Positions 1 to 8,100 of a stretch of 11,309 nucleotides of DNA are shown in pieces. The notes under the pieces were generated by a model. The model ran no database searches and had not been told where the DNA came from. It worked only from the letters and a program-made list of their open reading frames with translations. A program made the position numbers and the translations under genes. Location: NCBI GenBank assembly GCA_013002425.1, contig JABDJQ010000522.1, forward strand, positions 1 to 11,309, in the 5' to 3' direction. Origin of the DNA: Gemmatimonadota bacterium. GTDB lineage: Bacteria; Orphanbacterota; Orphanbacteria; Orphanbacterales; Orphanbacteraceae. Position 1 is the stretch's first letter; every line of letters begins with the position of its first letter.

Positions 1-180
1 GTCCTCACGCTCGTCGTGCTTCCCACGTTCTACGTGCTGGCGGAACGCGCCGTGGCGCGCGGCAAGCGCACGAAGCTCTGGGCGACCGGACGCGCCCCGC
101 TCCCGTGGGCCGCGAAGAGCGCCGGCGAGACGACATCCGACGCGACGCCCGACGCGACGCCGCCCTCCGCCACCCCCTGA
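1..180 (+). CDS. C-terminal end of an RND-type efflux permease (partial, 5' end outside window)
   Basis: Frame 1 is open from the first base to the TGA at 178-180 and gives 59 residues. The first 16 or so form a hydrophobic stretch ending VVLPTFYVLAER, which matches the end of the last membrane helix in AcrB/MexB- and CusA-type RND permeases (typically L-x-x-x-VPxxY followed by a basic cytoplasmic tail). A basic stretch (ARGKRTK) follows, then a Thr/Ala/Pro tail with a 12-base near-perfect tandem repeat at 139-162 (DATPDATP). By family knowledge the protein would be a proton-driven inner-membrane pump working with a periplasmic adaptor and an outer-membrane channel. Those partners would lie to the left of the window. 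The substrate class (drug, lipid or metal) cannot be read from this fragment, and another polytopic transporter is possible. Confidence 0.68.
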   Translation, partial: VLTLVVLPTFYVLAERAVARGKRTKLWATGRAPLPWAAKSAGETTSDATPDATPPSATP

Positions 181-237
181 CTCACTCTTCCTCTCGACGC
201 CGAACCCGGGAAAACGGGGCGCCTGTACGCGCGGGCC

Positions 238-266
238 TTGTTGCGACCGGATCCACCCGCTATTAT
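238..266 (+). promoter_or_regulatory. Probable sigma-70-type promoter for the 2-oxoglutarate dehydrogenase E1 gene
   Basis: The candidate -35 is TTGTTG at 238-243 and the -10 is TATTAT at 261-266 (one mismatch to TATAAT), with a 17-base spacer. Transcription would begin near 273, leaving a leader of about 40 bases before the ATG at 314. The preceding transporter gene stops at 180, so the E1 gene probably has its own transcript. The -35 matches only its first three bases; the call rests mainly on the -10 and the spacing. Confidence 0.5.
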
Positions 267-313
267 GAAGGCGACCTCCCCCTACCCATCATGAAGAGCA
301 CGGCGCGAGGGAT

Positions 314-2800
314 ATGAAGACACGACAGTCGAAAAAGAAACAAACGAGCGCCGCCGCGGATTCGTTCCGTCGCTGGGGCTATCTGCAGGCGAACCTCGAC
401 TCGCTCGGACGCCTGCTTCCGATGGAGCACCGCGAACTCGATCGCGCCTCGGGCGACGAAGCGGACCGCTTCCGCAAGATCTACAGCGGCTCGATCGGCG
501 TCGAGTTCATGCACATGCCGTTTGCGGACCGGTGCGACTGGATCGCCGCGCGCATGGAGAGCGAGCCGGAGCCGATCGACCGTCCACTCCTGCTCCGCCG
601 CCTGGCGTCCGCCGAAATCTTCGAGACGTTCCTTCACTCGCGATATATCGGAACCAAGCGGTTCTCGCTCGACGGGAGCGCCGCGATGATCCCGCTCCTG
701 CATTCGCTCCTGGAGCGGGCGGGGAAAGCCGGCGTCCAGAAAGCGATGATCGGCATGAGCCACCGCGGTCGGCTGACCGTGATCACGCACATCATCGGCA
801 CGTCCGCTTCGCATCTCATCGCCGACTTCGAAGACATCGACCCGCGCTCCGTTTTCGGCAGCGGGGACGTCAAGCACCACCTGGGCGCCACCGGCATGTA
901 CACGACGCCGGACGGCGAAGAAGTCAGCGTCCACCTCGTCAGCAACCCGAGCCACCTCGAAGCGGTCAACCCGGTCCTGGTCGGCCGCGTGCGCGCGAGG
1001 CAGGAACGCATCGGCGATATCACGGGCGACCAGATCGTGCCGATCAATCTGCACGGCGACGCCGCGTTCGCCGGCCAGGGGATCACGGCGGAGACGCTGA
1101 ACCTCGCGAATCTGCCGGGATACCGTGTCGGCGGCACGGTCCATGTCGTCGTGAACAATCTGATCGGCTTCACGGCCGAACCGCACGCTCTGCACTCCTC
1201 GCGCTTCGCGACCGACGTGGCGAAGCGCCTGCCGATTCCGATCATCCACGTGAACGGCGAAGATCCCGAAGCGGTCGTGCGCGCCGCCCGCATGGCGTTC
1301 GACTATCGCAAGAAGTATCAGAGCGACGTCGTGGTCGACATGATCTGCTTCCGACGTTACGGCCACAGCGAGATCGACGATCCCACGACGACTTCACCGC
1401 TTCTCTACGAGAAGATCAATGCGCGCCCCTCCCTTCATGAATCGTACGGCAGGGAGATCGGCGCCACCGAAGATCAGATGAAGCGGATCCACAGCGAAGT
1501 GACGGCGAATCTGGAAAAGGATCTCGAAGAGGGTCGGAAAGCCGACAGGCGTCCCGTGATCCGGACGATGCCCGAATACTGGGACGATTATTTCGGCGGG
1601 CACTACAAGGTGGCGTTCGAAGTGCCCACGAACGTCGAACCCGCGCATCTGCACGAGGTCGGTGTCAAAGCGACCAGCGTGCCGGACGACTTCGCGGTCC
1701 ATCCCAAAGTCGCGAAGCTGCTCGAACAGCGCCGCGAAATGGTCGACGGCAAACGCCGGCTCGACTGGGGAATGGCGGAAACGCTCGCCTATGCCACGCT
1801 TCTCTGGGAAGGCGTTCCCGTTCGAATCACGGGGCAGGACAGCCGCCGCGGCACGTTCAATCAGCGGCACGCCGTCGTTTTCGACGTGAAGACCGGTTCG
1901 ACGTTCGCGCCGCTTCAGAACATGCACGGGAAGCAGGCGCGCTTCGACGTCTTCGACAGCATTCTGTCAGAAGCGGCCGCGCTCGGATTCGAATACGGCT
2001 TTTCGCGCGACTACCCGGACTCGCTCGTGATCTGGGAAGCGCAGTTCGGCGATTTCGCGAACGGCGCGCAGATCATCATCGACCAGTTCATCACGGCCGG
2101 CGAAGACAAATGGAATCTGCTTTCGGGAATCGTGATGCTGCTTCCGCACGGGTACGAAGGCCAGGGCCCCGAACATTCGAGCGCGCGTTTCGAGCGCTTC
2201 CTGCAGCTCGCGGGCGAAGACAACATCCAGGTGTGCCAGCCGAGCAATTCCGCGCAGTATTTCCATATGCTGCGCCGCCAGGCGCTTCGCAAGTGGCGGA
2301 AGCCCCTGATCGTGATGACGCCGAAATCGATGCTGCGCGCCGATGCGGCCACCTCGTCGCTCGACGAACTGGCGCAAGGTTCGTTCAAGCCCGTGCTCGA
2401 CGACGTGGAGCGCTACGAACAGGCCAAGCGCGTGCTCGTCTGCTCGGGCAAGATCGCGCACGAACTGCGCTCGGAACGGAAGAAGCGCGGCATCGAAAGC
2501 ACGGCCATCGTGACGGTGGAACAGTTCGTGCCGTTCCCGAAACTCGGCCTGCGCGAAATCATCCGGAGCTACGCGCATGCGACGGAGGTCGTCTGGGTAC
2601 AGGAAGAGCCGGCCAACATGGGCGCGCTCTTCTACGTGCGGCCGATTCTGGAGCACATCTCGCGCGGGCGTCGCGTCAGCACCGTGCGACGGACCGAGAG
2701 CGCTTCCCCCGCAACCGGGTCCGCGAAGGCACACGGTCTCGAGCAGAAAATGCTGCTCGACTTCGCGTTTCGCGACATCTGGCCGCACGCTTCTTCGTAG
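314..2800 (+). CDS. sucA: 2-oxoglutarate dehydrogenase E1 component, short form lacking the usual N-terminal segment
   Basis: 828 residues. The enzyme is the thiamine-diphosphate-dependent decarboxylase that feeds succinyl groups to E2 lipoyl domains in the TCA cycle; cytoplasmic. Visible landmarks in order: GMSHRGRL at 147-154, SGDVKHHLG at 183-191, NPSHLEAVNP at 211-220, and the ThDP/Mg motif from GDAAFAGQG (248-256) to NN (281-282). These are followed by GQDSRRGTFNQRHA at 507-520, GYEGQGPEHSSARFE at 613-627, and a C-terminus with ASPATGSAKAH. His150, His189 and His621 align with active-site histidines 260, 298 and 729 of E. coli SucA (numbering from memory). Homologues are about 930 residues. 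Here the alignment begins at the NLDSLG region (residues 27-32), so roughly the first 75 residues, including the segment that docks E2, are absent. About 25 more residues are missing before IGVEFMHM. An in-frame TGA at 266-268 with no ATG, GTG or TTG between it and 314 rules out a missed longer start. GAGGGA at 307-312 lies unusually close to the ATG. No sucB or lpd gene is adjacent. Confidence 0.95.
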   Translation: MKTRQSKKKQTSAAADSFRRWGYLQANLDSLGRLLPMEHRELDRASGDEADRFRKIYSGSIGVEFMHMPFADRCDWIAARMESEPEPIDRPLLLRRLASAEIFETFLHSRYIGTKRFSLDGSAAMIPLLHSLLERAGKAGVQKAMIGMSHRGRLTVITHIIGTSASHLIADFEDIDPRSVFGSGDVKHHLGATGMYTTPDGEEVSVHLVSNPSHLEAVNPVLVGRVRARQERIGDITGDQIVPINLHGDAAFAGQGITAETLNLANLPGYRVGGTVHVVVNNLIGFTAEPHALHSSRFATDVAKRLPIPIIHVNGEDPEAVVRAARMAFDYRKKYQSDVVVDMICFRRYGHSEIDDPTTTSPLLYEKINARPSLHESYGREIGATEDQMKRIHSEVTANLEKDLEEGRKADRRPVIRTMPEYWDDYFGGHYKVAFEVPTNVEPAHLHEVGVKATSVPDDFAVHPKVAKLLEQRREMVDGKRRLDWGMAETLAYATLLWEGVPVRITGQDSRRGTFNQRHAVVFDVKTGSTFAPLQNMHGKQARFDVFDSILSEAAALGFEYGFSRDYPDSLVIWEAQFGDFANGAQIIIDQFITAGEDKWNLLSGIVMLLPHGYEGQGPEHSSARFERFLQLAGEDNIQVCQPSNSAQYFHMLRRQALRKWRKPLIVMTPKSMLRADAATSSLDELAQGSFKPVLDDVERYEQAKRVLVCSGKIAHELRSERKKRGIESTAIVTVEQFVPFPKLGLREIIRSYAHATEVVWVQEEPANMGALFYVRPILEHISRGRRVSTVRRTESASPATGSAKAHGLEQKMLLDFAFRDIWPHASS

Positions 2801-2873
2801 GAAACATCAATCAAGAAGATTCCGGTGTTCCCGACCCGTGGCGAGGGCGACATCCCCGTGTCGAGGGCGATGA

Positions 2874-5111
2874 TCAGCGAACGAGGAGAACGCGCGCGGT
2901 CCGCGCATCCGTTTGTTTTCCGCGCGCCTGCGTTTCGAGACGACCGAAGTAGACGCCGCTCGCGATGCGATCGTCGCCGCTGCGCCGCCCGAATTCCACC
3001 TGATGCCGGCCCGCGGGCAACTCGCGATCGAGGAGCTGTCTGACGCGGCGGCCCGCCACGTCGTACAGAGTGAGTGTCACGAGCGAGGCCTCCGGAAGCC
3101 GGAAGTCGAAAAGAGCGTTGCCGGGCCCCACGGTGCGTCCGAAGAACGACGAAGACGCGACAGGTTCCGTCGCTTCGGCTACGTCGACGGTTACGGGCGG
3201 GGCGAGTTCGTATGCGCCGAGGTCGGGGCCGTCGCCGTGGAATTTCCAGTTGATCCCGGCGATCAGCTGCGCGGCGTCCACGTTCGGACTCGTCGGATTC
3301 AGCGTGAAGTCGCCCGCGTCCGGATCGACGAGATCGGGTTCGTGTTCGAAGCCGTCGCATTCGAGCCCGGTCGCGGCGCAGAGATCGTCCATCGTGTCGT
3401 AGATGACGCCTTCCCACCGGAACGCCGGACCGCTCCAGGTCGTATACCAGTTGTCGCTTCCCCAGTCGTGTCCCGTGTTGCCGTAAGCCGCGAACGCCTC
3501 GAACGTGTGATAGGTGCCGCGGAAGATGTTGTTCCTGAGCACCCAGTTGTCCGACCGGTTGTAGATCGACATCGCGTTCTCGTTCACGTCCTCCGCCCAG
3601 ATCGTGTTGTGGTAGATGTACACGATGCCGTCGGGCGAGTACTGGCTCACGCCCCACTTGATGCTGGAGTCGATGAACTCGGTGAACGTGGAGCGCATGA
3701 CCCACGTCGGCCCGTGCGTGATCGGCGCGAGCGAAATGCCCACGAGACCGTGCGAAAAGCGGTTGTTCCGGAAGCGCTGGTTGATGCAGGCGCCTTCCGG
3801 TTCGAGGCCGTCGTCGCCGATCTCGGTAATGTCGTTGTCGTAGATGTCGCCGTCGAACGCGATATCGGGGTCTTCGAGATTCAGCGTTCCCCAGCGCCCC
3901 ACGTAGATCCCGTTGAAGAGTTCGTGCACGTTGTTGCCGCGCACGATCGCGCCCTTGTGCCCCGCGATCTGAATGCCGATTCCTTCCATCGACGTTCCCT
4001 TGACCGCGCTCCACGGCCACTCATGCACCGGATCGTCATAGATTTCGTTGTATTCGATGCGTGAGTCGTTGCCGCGGTCCGAGCCGGACTCCCAGTAGAC
4101 CTGCACGCCGCGCGGCATGTGGTGAACGACGTTGTTCCGAAAGACGACGTGCGACGCGTGGTCGAAGTAGACGGCGGCGTCCCCGCTTCTGCCGTAGTAG
4201 CGGATCTCGAAACCCTCGATCCAGACCCAGTCCTGCTGGAAGACTTTGAACGCGTGGTCCTCCTGCGCGACCTGCCAGGTGGAACCCGCGGGGTTGCTCG
4301 TGCTTCGTACGTAAAGAGTCGGCCCGGAAGGGTCGGCCCACCACCCTTCGGCCATCGAGACGCCGTTGTGGCCCAGGCCCGCGAGCAGTCCGGAGAGATC
4401 GTCGTAACGATACGAGCGCGCTCCGTTTTTCGCCACGTACATGGTGTGCTGCGGGATCGTCGTAAACCAGACATTCGACTGCGTCGCGTGCGGCGTCCAG
4501 ATGCTGCCCGCAAGATGGTCCGCGCCGTCGAGAACCGCGCCCGTCCCCTCCGCGATGACTTGAATCCAGTCGTTCGTCGTGCCGCTGTTCGGGAAAGTGA
4601 CGGACTCGCGGTAAACACCGTCGGCGACGAGCACGCGCGTCCCCGGGCCCGCCTGATTCACCCCCTCCTGAATCGTGCGGAAGGGCGCGCCGAACGAACC
4701 GTCTCCGCCCGCCGCGGCGTCGTCGTCGACATGAATCACGCTCGAAGGCTGGTACGAGAAAGTGTCGGGCTGAGTCCTGACGAGGCCCGAGATCCACGTC
4801 GCGCCGTCGATCACGGTGACTTCGTACTCCGTATCCGGCTCGAGGTCGAACAGGCTCCCCGCCAGAGACCCGTTGTCGATATGAACGAGAGGATGCGCGG
4901 GCCACTGGATCGAAGTGCCTGTCTTGCGGGAGAGCATGTAGGCTTTCCCGGGCAGACTCGTGCCGCGAACCGTGACTCCGATCGTTTCGATATTGGGGAC
5001 GAATTCGATGTCGGTGAAGGCCGGGGCGGCAGGCATGGCGAAAACCACCCCCGGGAGGAGAGCGAAGACCGTGATCAGGATGTTGCGCACGTGGTGTGGT
5101 TCGATAGTCAC
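2874..5111 (-). CDS. Exported right-handed beta-helix protein with fibronectin-III-like and FlgD/T9SS-like terminal domains
   Basis: 745 residues from the GTG at 5111. Residues 1-25 form a signal peptide (short His/Arg n-region, hydrophobic ILITVFALLPGVV, likely cleavage after VFA). A fibronectin-III-like domain follows at about 30-118 (note DLEPDTEYEVTV). A pectate-lyase-like/DUF1565-type entry comes next at 127-169 (HVDDDAAAGGDGSFGAPF, then a GVYRE strand). A long parallel beta-helix with many N-x-I/V turn motifs runs to about residue 600 and ends near DGPDLGAYEL, a common closing motif of such helices. The last 69 residues (TLTLYDVAGRRVRQL, then IASGVYFGRL) resemble FlgD-like Ig/T9SS type A C-terminal domains. 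By family this is a surface or secreted protein that may bind or cleave polysaccharide; no catalytic triad could be assigned. The start is uncertain. GTG 5111 has GGGAG at 5122-5126 and suits the signal peptide, whereas ATG 5138 has no ribosome site and abuts a -10-like box. The gene follows the TPR-CHAT gene by 70 bases on the same strand. Confidence 0.85.
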   Translation of the reverse strand: MTIEPHHVRNILITVFALLPGVVFAMPAAPAFTDIEFVPNIETIGVTVRGTSLPGKAYMLSRKTGTSIQWPAHPLVHIDNGSLAGSLFDLEPDTEYEVTVIDGATWISGLVRTQPDTFSYQPSSVIHVDDDAAAGGDGSFGAPFRTIQEGVNQAGPGTRVLVADGVYRESVTFPNSGTTNDWIQVIAEGTGAVLDGADHLAGSIWTPHATQSNVWFTTIPQHTMYVAKNGARSYRYDDLSGLLAGLGHNGVSMAEGWWADPSGPTLYVRSTSNPAGSTWQVAQEDHAFKVFQQDWVWIEGFEIRYYGRSGDAAVYFDHASHVVFRNNVVHHMPRGVQVYWESGSDRGNDSRIEYNEIYDDPVHEWPWSAVKGTSMEGIGIQIAGHKGAIVRGNNVHELFNGIYVGRWGTLNLEDPDIAFDGDIYDNDITEIGDDGLEPEGACINQRFRNNRFSHGLVGISLAPITHGPTWVMRSTFTEFIDSSIKWGVSQYSPDGIVYIYHNTIWAEDVNENAMSIYNRSDNWVLRNNIFRGTYHTFEAFAAYGNTGHDWGSDNWYTTWSGPAFRWEGVIYDTMDDLCAATGLECDGFEHEPDLVDPDAGDFTLNPTSPNVDAAQLIAGINWKFHGDGPDLGAYELAPPVTVDVAEATEPVASSSFFGRTVGPGNALFDFRLPEASLVTLTLYDVAGRRVRQLLDRELPAGRHQVEFGRRSGDDRIASGVYFGRLETQARGKQTDARTARVLLVR

Positions 5112-5138
5112 TCGCTGCGATCTCCCGTATACCCTCAT

Positions 5139-5147
5139 AAAATAGCA
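5139..5147 (-). promoter_or_regulatory. Possible extended -10 element upstream of the beta-helix gene
   Basis: On the minus strand TGCTATTTT reads from 5147 to 5139: a TGn extension followed by TATTTT, which matches TATAAT at four positions. It lies 27 bases before GTG 5111, a spacing similar to the -10-to-start distances of the two divergent genes (20 and 24 bases). No convincing -35 is visible. It could give the beta-helix gene a transcript independent of the TPR-CHAT gene; co-transcription is equally possible because no terminator was seen between them. Confidence 0.3.
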
Positions 5148-5181
5148 TACGGGCGAGCGGGGACCTACCCCATCCGGCAAC

Positions 5182-8100
5182 TTACTTTGCGCCGACCGCC
5201 ACGAAACCGGCCCAGAAGAACGGATGATCGCTGAGCCCCGCCTCACGGCGGGCCGCCAGAATCGAGCGGCTCGCCTCGCGTACCGACGCGGACGCCCCGA
5301 GCCCCCGGCCCCAGCCGGCCTCGTAGTATTCCTTCATCCAGCGCCGCGCCCAGTCGTCTTCGATCCGCCAGAGAGACATGACGAGCGTCCTGACCCCCGC
5401 GAGCTGAAACGCCCTCCGCAGGCCGAATACGCCCTCTCCGAGGCGCACGACGCCGCCTCCCGTTTCGCATCCCGAGAGTACGGCAGCCTCGACGCCGCGC
5501 AGATTGAGGGACGCGATCTCCTCGGCCGTCAGGATGCCGTCTTCCCCCTCGAGGTCGAGTTCGTCACGGGTATTCGAACCCGCGAAAGCGAGGCCCGAGA
5601 GGAGCAGCGGGGAGATCCCCGTCGCACCCGCCCCGAAATCCGCCCCGGGGCCGGACCCGACCGCCGGCTTCACGCCGCACTCCTCTCCCAGGAAGAAGGC
5701 GTGCGTGGCCACGTGAATATGGCGCTTTCCGGCCGACTCCGTCTTGAAGCGGGACTCGTCCGCCGTCGCCCCGGTCAGAGATCGAACCGGCTCGCGGCCG
5801 CTCCACCGCTTCCACGCCCCGGCGACATCGGTCGCTTCGAGGGCGGATGCCGGGAGTCGGGGAAACGTGAGCGCCCTGAACTCCAGACACATGGCCGCCC
5901 GGGCGGGCAGCGTGCGCGCCCGGCCGAACTCGTCACGGGAAGCGGTATCGCGCCCGGCGGCGGCCCGGGCGGCGCGAGCGCGGTCGAAGTCGGGCGCTCC
6001 GACCACGAGCACCCCTCGCCCGGCCTTCCGGTAGACGTTGCGTGGCGCGAGATCCCGTTCTGTCGAGAGCAGGTTGATCTCGCGGCTTTCTTCGATCAGG
6101 TACCCGCCTCCGGGCGCGGGAAGCGCCTCGAGCTGGATCGTGTGGAACGCGCCGTCGGGGACGAGCCAGACCGATTCGATGCCGTCCAGGTGATACGCGA
6201 CGGGGTCCCAGACCGCGGCCCGCAGTTTTTCGCCGGCGCGCCGCGCGAGATCCGCGTCTCCTTCGAATCCGCGGTCGATCTCGGCCCGCCAGAGCGACGC
6301 CAGAAAGTCGATTTCGGCCGCCGACCCGAGCGGAATCGCCACGGCCGATTCCGAGTCGCCCCGCTTCAGAAACGCCATGTAGTACGACGAGCCTCGCTCG
6401 TTTCCCGGGTCGCCGTGTTCGTAGCGGCGCACGCCGACCAGCGCCTCCCGCTCTCCCAGGTTCCGTACCGCGTCGGCGTACCCGATACGCGCCTGCGCGC
6501 GCTCCGCGCGGAAGTACCGGCTCGCCTCCTCGCACTTCCGCTCCCACTCCTCGCGGTCCGCCTGCGCATCGGCGATGTATTCGCCGTACTGCTCGGGCGA
6601 GAGGCCCTCCGGGCCGTGAACGACGAGATTCGCCACGCGTCTCGTCGCCTTCTCGAGTTCGCGAAAAAGCCGCGCGACTTCGGGGTCATCCGCCTCCGCG
6701 AGGAAACGCTTGCGCGCGCTCATCTCGTCGAACAGAAGCCCGCGCGAACGAACGACCGCGTCCCACAGCTCCGCCACCGTCCCCGATGCGGGGACATCGC
6801 CGGCCCAGAGCGCCATCGCCGTACCGAGACCGTTCGCCTGACGCTGCGCGTAACGGAGCGCCTCCGGCTCGGGAAGCGAGCGGTAACAGGAGCGCAGTAC
6901 GTCGCGCGTTTCGTTCTCGCTCTGCAGCGCCTCCCGAAACGCGCCGTCCGTGTCGCCGGCCTGCAGCAGCGCTTCTGCGAGAAGCCCGCGCGCGCGCGCG
7001 ACGAGCGGATGACTCGCTCCGAACGCGGATCGCAGAATCACGATCGCGTCGCGCAGAATCGGGATCGCGTCGCCGTACTCTCCGCGTGCGTAATACTCGT
7101 GCGCTACCGACTGCAGGCTTTCGGCGTACTTCGGATGCCGCTCCCCGTACGCCTTGCGATAGATTTCGGCCGCCTGCCGGTAAGACACCATCGCGCGCTC
7201 CGTGTCGCCGCTGTGCGAAAACACGTTCCCCTGATTGATCAGCGTCGAGGCGTAAAGCGGGTGATCGCCGCCCAGAATCTCACCGCGCATGGCAAGAGCG
7301 GCGGCCGCGTACTCTTTCGCGGATTCGTAATCGCCCATGCGGAAGTGATCCACGCCGAGGTTGTTGAGGGAGATGGCGATCTGTTCGTGCGACTCGCCGT
7401 AGACCGCGCGTTTGATTGCGAGAGACCGGGACCCGATCGCGATCGCCTGTTCGTGGTCGCCGAGGTCCGACGCGATGATCGCGAGATTGTCATGAATCGT
7501 GGATGCCTGATAGCTGTCCGCGCCTTCGCTCTTTTCGGTGATCGCGAGGGCGCGGTTCAGCAGACGGCGCGCTTCTCCGTATTCCGCGAACTTCATGAGC
7601 AGAATGCCCTGCCCTTCCAGACTCGACGCGAGACGAGGATCGTCGGGACCGAAAGCGCGCGCCAGAACCTGATTGACGATCGCGTACGTGCGCCGTGCTT
7701 CGTCGAACCGGCCGACGATACGGAGTTCGGACGCGAGGTTCGCCATGAACGCGCCATACCAGTGCGCGTACTCGTCTTCGTGTCCTTCGAGGATTGCGAT
7801 CGCGTCTCGATACGCCCGGATCGAGCGTGTCGGTTCTCCGCGCACGGAGTAGAGATTCGCGAGCTGGTTCAGGCTGAGCGCGACCTTCGGTTCGAAACCG
7901 TCCGCGAGCCGCCTTCTCTTCTCGAGGGCGGCCAGGATATGAGTTTCGGCGCGATCGTACTCGCCCGCGCGTTTCAGGACCGACCCGAGCGTGTACTCCA
8001 CATTCGAAAGCCGGAGTTCGTCGAGCGGCACGATGGCGGCCAGAATGCCGTGCGCGCGTTCGAGATGGGCGACCGCTTCGTCGAACCGGCCCCGCCGGTA

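Noticed and set aside
105..317. 70-codon frame across the transporter end and the SucA leader
   Set aside because: It overlaps the transporter C-terminus and the SucA promoter, its composition is Arg-rich, and no homology is recognisable.
263..1366. 367-codon minus-strand frame opposite the SucA gene
   Set aside because: It is a shadow of strongly conserved SucA coding sequence, with no recognisable domain or ribosome site.
2848..2863. Small hairpin (five-pair stem CGACA/TGTCG) in the convergent gap after SucA
   Set aside because: The stem is short and no T-run follows on either strand, so it cannot be supported as an intrinsic terminator. Nothing else was seen in 2801-2873.
2632..4020. 462-codon minus-strand frame overlapping the ends of SucA and the beta-helix gene
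   Set aside because: It is very Arg-rich and overlaps two well-supported genes in other frames.
5159..5171. GGGG/CCCC hairpin between the TPR-CHAT and beta-helix genes
   Set aside because: It has only four pairs and no adjacent T-run; too weak for a terminator.
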